8,938 nucleotides of DNA from Clostridia bacterium (GCA_017501865.1 JAFVWD010000128.1:1-8938), one strand, 5' to 3'; shown: positions 1 to 5,637, counted from the first letter of the stretch. The notes: generated by a model from the letters alone, not told the origin. Numbers and translations are program-made.

Positions 1-52
1 TATAATCTATTATGTCACTGCACCCCTCTCTTACTATTTCTTTTATTATAAC

Positions 53-107
53 TTCACAATGTGAATATGTGTGATTGTGATTATTTTCACTTGTGTTTTT
101 GTTCACA
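53..107. promoter_or_regulatory. Cluster of TGTGA/TCACA half-sites (candidate operator)
   Basis: A 55-base stretch is packed with one hexamer in both orientations. TTCACA-A-TGTGAA (53-65) is a perfect inverted repeat, TGTGAT occurs in tandem (70-75, 76-81), and TTCACA returns at 102-107. The block TGTGA-N6-TCACT (76-91) matches the CRP/FNR-family consensus TGTGA-N6-TCACA at 9 of 10 positions. Its centre (about 83.5) lies roughly 42 bases before the predicted start site of the 91-119 promoter, which is the class II activator position. The repeats are directly visible. That a CRP/FNR-type or other dimeric regulator binds here is inference. Confidence 0.45.
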
Positions 108-119
108 ATATGTTATAAT
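91..119 (+). promoter_or_regulatory. SigA-type promoter with extended -10
   Basis: The -35 box TTGTGT (91-96) is followed by a 17-base spacer and the consensus -10 box TATAAT (114-119). TG at 111-112 gives an extended -10. Transcription would start near 126, about 20 bases before the TTG start codon of the gene at 148. A copy of the TTCACA motif lies inside the spacer, so a bound regulator could occlude the polymerase. Confidence 0.65.
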
Positions 120-147
120 TCAGCAGTAATTTATAGGAGGGGATTTT

Positions 148-426
148 TTGTTTCTCTATAATTTGTTTTCAAAAAAAGATGTTATAAAAAAAATATCAGA
201 ATCTAAATTAAGAATATTGAAGTATGATAGCGACTATGCATTTGATATGAAATGTCTTGAAGCTTTCATCGAGGATTATGAAGGATTAGAGCTAACAAAG
301 GAGCAACGTCTTTTTCTTAATGATTATATTGCGCTTTTAGAAACAATTAATGAACATAATGGAACAGTTTGTTATTTTGCGGGTTTTTTTGATGCTTTAA
401 AAATTGTAAAAAAGAATCGTAAATAA
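148..426 (+). CDS. Small helical protein of unknown function (DUF6809-like?)
   Basis: A 92-residue protein that I do not firmly recognise. The start is TTG, fixed by a strong AGGAGG (135-140) 7 bases upstream and a promoter just before that. The sequence has no signal peptide and no membrane segment. It begins with a lysine-rich stretch, then two predicted amphipathic helices around an acidic middle (FIEDYEGLELTKEQ), and ends in an aromatic and glycine patch (YFAGFFDALK). This helix pattern, with LTKEQ followed by a C-terminal F-x-GF-x-x-x motif, resembles small Clostridial proteins of the DUF6809 kind, but that is only an impression of pattern. It stands alone: a hairpin terminator follows and the next gene converges on it. 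The elaborate promoter region suggests it is tightly regulated. Confidence 0.7.
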   Translation: MFLYNLFSKKDVIKKISESKLRILKYDSDYAFDMKCLEAFIEDYEGLELTKEQRLFLNDYIALLETINEHNGTVCYFAGFFDALKIVKKNRK

Positions 427-467
427 AGAACTAAAAATACTCAGATTTATCAATATTTAACTTAAAC

Positions 468-503
468 GAAGAGGCCGTAGCCGGTTAAGACTACGACCTC
501 TTC
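468..503. terminator. Hairpin terminator between convergent genes
   Basis: GAAGAGG-C-CGTAG (468-480) pairs with CTACG-A-CCTCTTC (491-503). That is 12 base pairs with one C/A mismatch and a 10-base loop. It lies between the stop of the small plus-strand gene (426) and the stop of the minus-strand symporter (548). Read on the minus strand it is followed by a modest T-rich run (GTTTAAGTT). On the plus strand the following bases are not T-rich. It probably ends the symporter transcript and may serve both directions. Confidence 0.65.
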
Positions 504-547
504 TAATGTGGAAGTTAATATTGAATTATAAATAATAGCTCAAAAAA

Positions 548-2020
548 TTATTTTTCTCTTCTTGCTTCAAGCTCTTCATTCATTTTTGCAAGAGTTTTCT
601 TGTCAAGGTTATAAACAAGACCGAGACCAATAAACTGGAAGATACCTGCAACAAGGTAAAGAATAGCAACGAGCATACGGATATCGCAAGCTACTTCCCA
701 GCTAAGTAAATTAACATCAATTGCAGTAAAATTACCCTTTGCATCAGGAGCAGAGTTATTTACATAACCCATTGTACCCATAATTGCAACTGCTGCTGCA
801 GGTCCTAAGCCCTGAGCAAGCTTACGGAAGAATGAATGGAGTGAATAAACAACACCCTCTTCACGGCTACCTGTTTTCCACTCATTGTAGTCAATAGCAT
901 CACCCATCATAGCCCAAGAAACTGTTGAGTAAACACCAAGACCTAACGCACAAATAAGCTGACCTAAAATATAAACAATTAAGTCAATTTTTGTGTTATC
1001 TTCTGTAACAGGAATAATTCCGAGTGGTCCAAGGAAGAGAATTGCTGCACCAACAATATAACAAATTGAACCAATTGTTGAGAGCTCTTTTTTACCGAAC
1101 TTTTTAACCATTCTGCTTGCAAGTGGTGTGAAAATTACCATAGGAATCATTGCAAATCCTGAAATGAGACCTGAGCTTCTTGCATCATCAAAGTAAATCT
1201 GGAATGTAACCGAAACAGCGGTTGCAGCACCCTGCATACCAATGAACATACCCATAGCAGCAAGTGTTGCGCCAACTGCAGGTCTGTTCTTCATAAAGTT
1301 ACCCATAGCCTTAATAACATTGAATTTAGGTTGGTCTTCGTTACATTTTACGTCTGTATCAACACGGATTTCTGTGTTTTTAATCATTACCTGGAAGCAG
1401 ATAAATCCAACAACACCCATTACAAGAGCAATTATAAATACACGAATTCCGTTAAGAGACTGGTCTTTATTGTAAATAATAAACGGGAAAACTACCATAG
1501 GAACAAAGTTACCTAAAGCACCACCAATTGAACGCCATGCAGAAAGTGATGCTCTTTCACCCGCATCAGAAGAAATAAGTGATAAAAGTGAACCATAAGG
1601 AACATTTGCTACTGTGTAGAAAGCATCCCACAAAACATAACCACCAATGAAAATTGCTATTTTTGCAGCAACAGGAGCTTGCGGTACAGGAACAAAGCAA
1701 CAAGCACCACCAATAATAAGACCGATTGAACCTACAAAAATATACTGTAAGAATTTGTTTCTCTTTTTATAAACTCTTTTATCAGCATCAATAATTGAAC
1801 CAATAAGCGGGTCATTAATTGCATCCCACACCTGAACTATAATTAAAAGAATTGAGTACCATTGACTAAGACCCATAACCTGTGTCCAAAAAAGTGCCAT
1901 TGTTCCCTTAAGTGCAAAGGACATATTACAACCCAGGTCACCCATCATATAAGCCACGGAGTCGCGAACACCATATTTACGATGCCCGTTAGCATCTAAT
2001 TGAACAGGTTTTTTTGCCAT
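548..2020 (-). CDS. GPH-family sugar:cation symporter (MelB/XynP-like MFS)
   Basis: A 490-residue polytopic inner-membrane transporter of the glycoside-pentoside-hexuronide:cation symporter family, about 12 membrane helices. Family marks are YGVRD...MGDLG near the N-terminus, WDAINDPLIG (65-74), VPYGSL (140-145), and DAIDYNEWKTGSREEGVVYSL (374-394, key D374, D377, E380, G384, R386, E388) leading into FFRK (397-400). D66 and D70 align with the MelB cation-site pair D55/D59, and K400 may align with MelB K377. The usual G-K-x-R/K-P loop after helix 2 is replaced by KKRNKF. The start at 2020 (ATG-GCA-AAA) is chosen because AAAAGGGG (2035-2028) lies 7 bases before it; an upstream in-frame TTG at 2038 would place the start before the ribosome binding site. 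The family takes up oligosaccharides, glycosides or hexuronides with Na+ or H+. The substrate cannot be read from sequence, and no glycosidase is adjacent. Confidence 0.9.
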   Translation of the reverse strand: MAKKPVQLDANGHRKYGVRDSVAYMMGDLGCNMSFALKGTMALFWTQVMGLSQWYSILLIIVQVWDAINDPLIGSIIDADKRVYKKRNKFLQYIFVGSIGLIIGGACCFVPVPQAPVAAKIAIFIGGYVLWDAFYTVANVPYGSLLSLISSDAGERASLSAWRSIGGALGNFVPMVVFPFIIYNKDQSLNGIRVFIIALVMGVVGFICFQVMIKNTEIRVDTDVKCNEDQPKFNVIKAMGNFMKNRPAVGATLAAMGMFIGMQGAATAVSVTFQIYFDDARSSGLISGFAMIPMVIFTPLASRMVKKFGKKELSTIGSICYIVGAAILFLGPLGIIPVTEDNTKIDLIVYILGQLICALGLGVYSTVSWAMMGDAIDYNEWKTGSREEGVVYSLHSFFRKLAQGLGPAAAVAIMGTMGYVNNSAPDAKGNFTAIDVNLLSWEVACDIRMLVAILYLVAGIFQFIGLGLVYNLDKKTLAKMNEELEARREK

Positions 2021-2082
2021 TTCCATTCCCCTTTTCAAATAAATTTTATTCTTTTTTGGAATATAGTATAATTATTGTTCCA

Positions 2083-2118
2083 CAATCACATTATAAGCGA
2101 AAACGAAAAATTCTTGTT
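2083..2118 (-). promoter_or_regulatory. Possible symporter promoter
   Basis: On the minus strand a perfect TATAAT (2095-2090) lies about 70 bases before the symporter start codon. No good -35 box stands 16-18 bases upstream; the best is AACAAG. The -10 runs straight into TGTGATTGTG (2090-2081), the same 10-mer found at 70-79 near the first gene. The rest of 2021-2202 holds nothing else I can identify. Confidence 0.35.
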
Positions 2119-2202
2119 ATGAAAATTTTTAGGTTTTCAGGCATTATTTTTAGAAATAGTGAAATATTAAACAAAAAAAATTACATAAAGTGGAAAAATA
2201 TA

Positions 2203-2546
2203 TTAATAATCACATAAATTTATAATTTTTTTCTTTTTTCTGCTAAACATTTAGATTTTTCTGCTCTGCCTATACTTCTCTTTACATATGTTACCACCGT
2301 ATCTGAATTTTTAATCATCCACTCATTTTTTTAAAATAGCTATTTTTTTAGGTACTTTTTCCATATACTCAGGAAAAATTGTATATTCACATTGTTCTTT
2401 CAATGGGAAATAGGCTAATACGATAAAAAATTTATATAGGGATACTCCTTCTTTAATTCATATAAAGATGTTTTTACTATTAAATCAAAATTCCCGTTAT
2501 TCCCAACATAGAATTTATTTGCAATTTCGCTTTTTACAAATAAAAA
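2203..2546 (-). pseudogene. Decayed SLOG/DUF1273-like gene remnant
   Basis: Reading the minus strand in successive frames rebuilds one protein. Frame A (2546-2427) gives ...EIANKFYVGNNGNFDLIV then ELKKEYPYINF. After a T6 run (2430-2425) frame B continues IVLAYFPLKEQCEYTIFPEY, then MEKVPKKIAILKK. After an A7 run (2332-2326) frame C gives NEWMIKNSDTVVTYVKRSIG and CLAEKRKK. After another A7 run (2232-2226) the end is IINLCDY-stop (2205-2203). The order FYVGNxGNFD, YPxI, VLAYxP, TxFPE, PKxxAI, NxWM, SDxVxxYV, KxIINL is what I know from Clostridial SLOG-superfamily (DUF1273-type) proteins, which are Rossmann-like putative nucleotide binders. The N-terminal third is missing, no start is visible, and a TAG sits in frame A at 2549-2547. 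At least three frameshifts make it a pseudogene. The family name is from memory of its motifs; the decay is directly visible. Confidence 0.75.
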
Positions 2547-2557
2547 CTACAATTTTA

Positions 2558-2586
2558 TTGACATTCCGTTAAATAAAGTCTAAAAT
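2558..2586 (+). promoter_or_regulatory. SigA-type promoter of the isomerase/nitroreductase operon
   Basis: A perfect TTGACA (2558-2563) with a 17-base spacer and TAAAAT (2581-2586). The start site would be near 2593, giving a leader of about 30 bases before the ATG at 2625. No operator-like repeat stands out, so expression may be largely constitutive. Confidence 0.8.
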
Positions 2587-2624
2587 CTTTTTATATTATT
2601 ATATTTATCAGAAAGTGTGATTTT

Positions 2625-3497
2625 ATGAAAGTTTCTACAACAACATCAAGAATTGCAAAAAGATTTGATGATTTCACTTCAATTAAGGTAATTGCAGAAG
2701 CCGGCTTTGATGCAGTTGACTACTCAATGTTTTGTATGACAGAGGATGAAAATTCCATTCTTAACACAGATGCTTACAAGGAGCACGTCTTAAAGGTTAA
2801 GGAATATGCAAAAAGTCTCGGACTTCACTTTAATCAGGCTCACGCACCTTTTCCGACATTAAAGGATGGCGACGATGAATATAATAAAATGATTATGCCT
2901 AAAATTAAAAGAGCAATTGAAATAGCAGGACTTTTAGAAATAGAGAATATAGTTATTCACCCTGTAGTATTTAAAGAAAATCAAAAAGAAAAAAATATAG
3001 AAATGTATATGAGTCTTTTAGAGGATGCAAAAAAAGCAGGAGTGAAAATTGCTCTTGAGAATATGTTTGGAAAAACAAATCCTGAAACAGGAAAAAAGCT
3101 GACGAATGTCTGCAGTCTCGGCGAAGAATTTGCAGATTATTATGATGCTTTGCCAAAAGAACATTTTTCATGCTGTGTAGATATTGGCCACTGCGGACTC
3201 GTCAATTCTACCGCAGGAGAAATGATAAGAGTTCTGGGTAACAGAGTTGCCTGTCTTCATACTCATGATAATAATGAATTTGACGATTTGCACTATCCGC
3301 CATTTATGTTCGATTTAGACTGGGACGACATAGCAAAAGCTCTCGCTGAAATAGATTATAACGGATACATAACTCTTGAAAGTGACTGTGTCTATGACCA
3401 GATGCCACTCGATATTGTTCCGTATATGGCTAAATATATGTGTGAAGCTGCTAAAAAACTCGGCAGAATGGTAGAAGAATATAAAGCGCAAAAATAA
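2625..3497 (+). CDS. Sugar phosphate isomerase/epimerase family protein (AP endonuclease 2-like TIM barrel)
   Basis: A 290-residue cytoplasmic protein of the xylose-isomerase-like TIM-barrel superfamily, the usual length for COG1082-type proteins. The metal ligands can be placed: E145 (ALEN), D186 with H189 (CVDIGHC), H212 (CLHTHDN) and E252 (ITLES). The spacing is nearly that of the Mn2+ site of D-tagatose 3-epimerase (E152, D185, H211, E246), so the site looks complete. QAH (71-73) and IHPV (111-114) are the other typical barrel strands. Substrates in the family include ketohexoses, inosose and hydroxypyruvate, and the exact one is not predictable. The ribosome binding site (GAAAGTG, 2611-2617) is weak. 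The gene shares an operon with the nitroreductase 18 bases downstream. The divergent symporter might supply a sugar, but a gene remnant lies between them, so that link is tentative. Confidence 0.88.
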   Translation: MKVSTTTSRIAKRFDDFTSIKVIAEAGFDAVDYSMFCMTEDENSILNTDAYKEHVLKVKEYAKSLGLHFNQAHAPFPTLKDGDDEYNKMIMPKIKRAIEIAGLLEIENIVIHPVVFKENQKEKNIEMYMSLLEDAKKAGVKIALENMFGKTNPETGKKLTNVCSLGEEFADYYDALPKEHFSCCVDIGHCGLVNSTAGEMIRVLGNRVACLHTHDNNEFDDLHYPPFMFDLDWDDIAKALAEIDYNGYITLESDCVYDQMPLDIVPYMAKYMCEAAKKLGRMVEEYKAQK

Positions 3498-3515
3498 TTT
3501 TAAGGTGGTTACACT

Positions 3516-4046
3516 ATGAACTTTTCAGAAATAGCAAAAACGAGACAATCGTGCAGACTTTTTGACGGTACAAAGCAAGTAGAAAATGAGAAAATTGATG
3601 TTATATTGGAAAGTGCAAGACTTTCACCCTCTGCCTGCAATGCTCAGCCATATCATTTTACTGTATGCAAGGGTGAAGCGGCAAAAAAGGTAGCAGAAGC
3701 AACCAGGGGAATGGGTATGAATAAATTTACAGAGGACGTACCCGTTATGATTGTTATTTCCGAAGAAGCATATAATAAAACTGCAGGCATTGGTTCTAAA
3801 ATAAAAGATAACGATTACCGTTCAATTGATATTGGTATTGCAACAGCATATTTAACTGCTGAGGCTTCAGCACAGGGTCTTGAAACTTGTATTTTGGGTT
3901 GGCTCGATGATAAAAAAATAAGAAAAATCTGCAACTTAAATCATCCGGTAAGACTTGTTATAGCTCTCGGGTATCCGAAAGAAAACTATGAATTACGCGA
4001 GAAAAAGAGAAAATCGATTGATGAATTGGTTACAGTCATTGAATAA
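3516..4046 (+). CDS. Nitroreductase family flavoprotein
   Basis: A 176-residue protein of the FMN-dependent nitroreductase fold, at the short end of the family (usually 165-220). The N-terminal FMN phosphate motif is TRQSCRLF (R10, S12, R14). Next come SPSACNAQPYHF (37-48), the isoalloxazine-contacting DIGIATAYLTAEASAQGL (105-122) with the following ILGW, and the C-terminal ALGYP...KRKS (150-167). It has no ferredoxin domain or signal peptide and should be cytoplasmic. Such enzymes use NAD(P)H to reduce quinones, nitro compounds or flavins; the natural substrate is unknown. AAGGTGG (3502-3508) lies 7 bases before the ATG, and the 18-base gap from the upstream gene indicates one transcript, closed by the terminator at 4053. 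Confidence 0.9.
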   Translation: MNFSEIAKTRQSCRLFDGTKQVENEKIDVILESARLSPSACNAQPYHFTVCKGEAAKKVAEATRGMGMNKFTEDVPVMIVISEEAYNKTAGIGSKIKDNDYRSIDIGIATAYLTAEASAQGLETCILGWLDDKKIRKICNLNHPVRLVIALGYPKENYELREKKRKSIDELVTVIE

Positions 4047-4052
4047 AATACA

Positions 4053-4086
4053 GGCTATTTACTGATTTCAGTAAATAGCCATTTTT
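4053..4086 (+). terminator. Rho-independent terminator of the isomerase/nitroreductase operon
   Basis: GGCTATTTACTGA (4053-4065) pairs perfectly with TCAGTAAATAGCC (4068-4080), followed by ATTTTT. It begins 6 bases after the nitroreductase stop codon. Confidence 0.9.
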
Positions 4087-4087
4087 G

Positions 4088-4116
4088 TTGCATTTTGTTA
4101 ACATAAGTGCTAAAAT
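4088..4116 (+). promoter_or_regulatory. SigA-type promoter of the B12 uptake operon
   Basis: TTGCAT (4088-4093), a 17-base spacer, and TAAAAT (4111-4116). It starts 2 bases after the T-run of the previous terminator and would start transcription near 4123, just before the riboswitch aptamer. Confidence 0.65.
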
Positions 4117-4135
4117 AGTAAAGTCAATATGACCT

Positions 4136-4298
4136 GTATTTAAAACGGAATCGGGTGAAAATCCCGAACGGGCACGCCGCCGTAAGTGATTTTTAAAATA
4201 TTCTTCTTGCGTTACTACCGCAGGTAACGGACAAGCCATTGAGAATTTTTCTTGAGAAGGTGAAGAATATATCACAAGTCGAAATACTTTTTAAATAT
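4136..4298 (+). promoter_or_regulatory. Cobalamin riboswitch aptamer
   Basis: The conserved B12-box region is clear: GGAATCGGGTGAAAATCCCG (4147-4166), then AACGGGCACGCCGCCGTAAG, corresponding to the canonical GGGAA-x-GGTGAAAATCC and CGGTCCCGCCACTGTGA. Next come GCCATTG (4235-4241) and GAGAAGG (4254-4260), then the end motif AAGTCGAAATACTT (4276-4289). Helices I can pair by eye are: outer P1 (4136-4145 with 4289-4298, 10 pairs); a long stem ATATTCTTC (4198-4206) with GAAGAATAT (4262-4270); a hairpin CGTTAC (4210-4215) with GTAACG (4224-4229); and TCGGG/CCCGA (4151-4155 with 4163-4167). Elements of this class bind adenosyl- or other cobalamins and switch off import or synthesis genes. It sits directly before the lipoprotein/ECF-S operon, so it predicts the cargo. 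Subclass was not determined. Confidence 0.88.
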
Positions 4299-4300
4299 AG

Positions 4301-4359
4301 CTTTTCATATTTTCTGCGAGCGCCGGAAAGGAATTGAGAAAATTTATAAAAAAGGAAAG
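4301..4359 (+). promoter_or_regulatory. Candidate riboswitch expression platform
   Basis: There is no hairpin followed by a T-run between the aptamer and the ATG at 4368, so control is probably at translation. CTTTTC (4301-4306), right after P1, can pair (with one G-U) with GGAAAG (4354-4359), the ribosome binding site. An alternative stem ATTTTCT (4309-4315) with AGAAAAT (4337-4343) would leave that site free. Both are pairings by eye, and which state follows ligand binding is inference. Confidence 0.3.
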
Positions 4360-4367
4360 ATGCAATT

Positions 4368-4826
4368 ATGAAAACTAAAATTTTCAACAAAAAATTGTTA
4401 GTTACTCTTTCAATTGTGCTTATTGCGGTTATGGCACTCTTTATTGCAGGGTGTACTAATAATTCAAACACCGAAGAGACTACTACGGAACCACCTGTAA
4501 GTACAACAGAAAATGTTGCACCAACATCTGTGGGCGAGGGGCAGACTACTTTTACCTTTACTGTTACAGATTTAGAAGGTAAAGAAACTGTTTTTGAAGT
4601 AAAGACTGACAAAAAAACTGTCGGCGAGGCTCTTCTTGATGAAGGACTTATAGCAGGTGACAATGGTGAATTTGGTCTTTATGTAAAAACCGTAAATGGT
4701 GTTACCGTAGACTACGACAAAGACGGAAAATATTGGGCTTTTTACGTTGATGGTACTATGGCTTCTGTCGGTGTAGATTCAACTGAAATAAAAAAAGGCT
4801 CTACTTATTCCTTTAAGGCAGAATAA
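4368..4826 (+). CDS. DUF4430 lipoprotein, probable cobalamin/corrinoid-binding
   Basis: A 152-residue lipoprotein. Residues 1-28 are a lipoprotein signal peptide (KTKIFNKK, then a hydrophobic core) ending in the lipobox IAGC, with C29 as lipidated residue. A Thr/Glu/Pro/Ser linker follows (30-58), then one small beta domain (about 60-152) with TVGEALLDEGL, GLYVKTVNGV, YWAFYVDG (122-129), GVDSTEIKKG and a final YSFK. These are the marks of DUF4430, which is related to the C-terminal beta domain of vertebrate intrinsic factor and transcobalamin. Location at the outer membrane face follows from the lipobox. A cobalamin riboswitch upstream and an overlapping transporter gene downstream make binding of B12 or a corrinoid the best guess. 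The binding itself is inferred; the alpha-domain of transcobalamin is absent. Ribosome binding site AGGAAAG (4353-4359). Confidence 0.85.
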   Translation: MKTKIFNKKLLVTLSIVLIAVMALFIAGCTNNSNTEETTTEPPVSTTENVAPTSVGEGQTTFTFTVTDLEGKETVFEVKTDKKTVGEALLDEGLIAGDNGEFGLYVKTVNGVTVDYDKDGKYWAFYVDGTMASVGVDSTEIKKGSTYSFKAE

Positions 4827-5344
4827 TGAAGCTTAATGTTAAAGAAATTGCTGTTTTCGGAATGTTGGGTGCATTAATATTTGCCCTGAAAAAATCAATA
4901 GAATTTTTACCCAACGTACATTTAGTAGGAGTTTTTATAGTAGCCCTGACTGTAGTTTACAGAAAGAAGGCACTATATCCGTTATATATTTATGTTTTTT
5001 TGGATGGTCTGTTTGGCGGATTTTCTTCCTGGTGGATTCCTTACATTTATATATGGACTCTGCTCTGGGGTGCAACAATGTTACTACCAAAAAATATGAA
5101 TGTTAAAATAAAACCAATTGTTTATATGACTGTATGTGCGTTGCACGGATTTTTGTACGGCACTCTTTATGCACCCTTTCAGGCTTTGTTTTTTAACCTT
5201 GATTTTAAGGGAACTATAGCCTGGATTGTTGCAGGTCTGCCTTATGACTTAATTCACGGGGTAAGCAATTTTTTCTGCGGAATTTTAATAGTTCCTATTA
5301 TAATTACTCTCGAAAAAGTAAACAAGCAAGCAATAAGACATTAA
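4826..5344 (+). CDS. ECF transporter S component, probable cobalamin (CbrT-like) specificity subunit
   Basis: A 172-residue membrane protein of six predicted helices (about 6-26, 31-45, 49-66, 70-88, 97-118 and 130-162), the size of an energy-coupling-factor S component. Features include the N-terminal GMLGALIFALKK, the positive YRKK turn (45-48), GGFSSWWIPYIYIW, CALHGFLYGTLYAP (104-117) and GLPYDLIHGVSNFFCG (138-153). S components bind the vitamin in the membrane and dock on a shared EcfA-EcfA'-EcfT module. No such module is encoded here, so this would be a group II system. The ATG overlaps the lipoprotein stop (TAATG, 4824-4828), with AAGG (4815-4818) as ribosome binding site inside the upstream gene, so translation is coupled. 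Substrate cobalamin or a precursor is inferred from the riboswitch. Confidence 0.82.
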   Translation: MKLNVKEIAVFGMLGALIFALKKSIEFLPNVHLVGVFIVALTVVYRKKALYPLYIYVFLDGLFGGFSSWWIPYIYIWTLLWGATMLLPKNMNVKIKPIVYMTVCALHGFLYGTLYAPFQALFFNLDFKGTIAWIVAGLPYDLIHGVSNFFCGILIVPIIITLEKVNKQAIRH

Positions 5345-5390
5345 AAAGGGGATGTAAAAAAAGCGCAGACCATATAAAACCAGATATAGC

Positions 5391-5430
5391 AATGGGTTCT
5401 GTAGGTTTAATAAGCCTATAGAACCCATTT
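5391..5430 (+). terminator. Hairpin terminator of the B12 uptake operon
   Basis: AATGGGTTCT-G-TAGG (5391-5405) pairs with CCTA-T-AGAACCCATT (5415-5429), 15 pairs including one G-U. It begins 46 bases after the S-component stop. The following run is short (TTT then AAAAT), so it may be leaky or work mainly as a 3' end stabiliser. Confidence 0.6.
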
Positions 5431-5478
5431 AAAATACAGACAAACTAAAATTGATGAAAAATTTATGTTTTATACTAT

Positions 5479-5564
5479 GAACAAACTTCGCCACTCGACG
5501 TACCATTGTACGCCTTCGGGCAAGCAAAATACAGGCTATCGCCTTGATTTTGCTCAGTTTGTCC
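5479..5564. repeat. Compact multi-hairpin element (candidate dispersed repeat or structured RNA)
   Basis: Nested inverted repeats fill this block. An outer stem ACAAACT (5481-5487) pairs with AGTTTGT (5556-5562). Inside are CGTAC-CATT-GTACG (5499-5512), an overlapping GCC-TTCG-GGC tetraloop hairpin (5512-5521), and a long hairpin of AGCAAAAT and AGGC (5523-5530, 5533-5536) with GCCT and ATTTTGCT (5541-5544, 5547-5554) around loop TATC. Its GC content is higher than the flanks. It lies between two terminators and upstream of spoVAC. The minus strand has a 32-codon frame (5573-5475, ATG, with an AGG-type site before it), but the palindromes explain the sequence better than coding. Whether it recurs in the genome cannot be told from one window. 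Confidence 0.45.
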
Positions 5565-5599
5565 ATTCTGCATCTTTTTTTCCTATCCCCTAAAAATGA

Positions 5600-5637
5600 G
5601 CTGTAAAAAAACCTGCGTTTTTTTACAGCCCCTTTTT
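5600..5637 (+). terminator. Strong rho-independent terminator
   Basis: GCTGTAAAAAAAC (5600-5612) pairs perfectly with GTTTTTTTACAGC (5617-5629) around CTGC, followed by CCCC and a T6 run. No recognised gene ends just upstream. It either backs up the weaker terminator at 5391 or ends a transcript of the structured element at 5479-5564. Confidence 0.85.

Noticed and set aside
1..50. Start of a divergent minus-strand gene at the left edge
   Set aside because: A -10 box (50-45) and an AGAGGGG-like site (24-30) are visible on the minus strand, but every nearby GTG is followed by a stop within three codons, and no other start lies in the window.
2021..2038. Six-residue longer symporter start at TTG 2038
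   Set aside because: The ribosome binding site AAAAGGGG lies inside that extension; the ATG at 2020 is correctly spaced from it.
2058..2081. GGAA...TTCC palindrome before the symporter
   Set aside because: Only the outer four bases and one inner pair match; too weak for an operator claim.
2014..2217. 67-codon plus-strand open frame upstream of the symporter
   Set aside because: No ribosome binding site, low-complexity Lys/Ile-rich translation, and it overlaps the symporter start and promoter region.
4301..4367. Transcription-terminating expression platform after the riboswitch
   Set aside because: No GC-rich stem followed by a T-run is present, so intrinsic termination is not supported.
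4193..4663. 156-codon minus-strand open frame
   Set aside because: It runs antisense through the riboswitch and the lipoprotein gene, has no family features, and is a shadow of those features.
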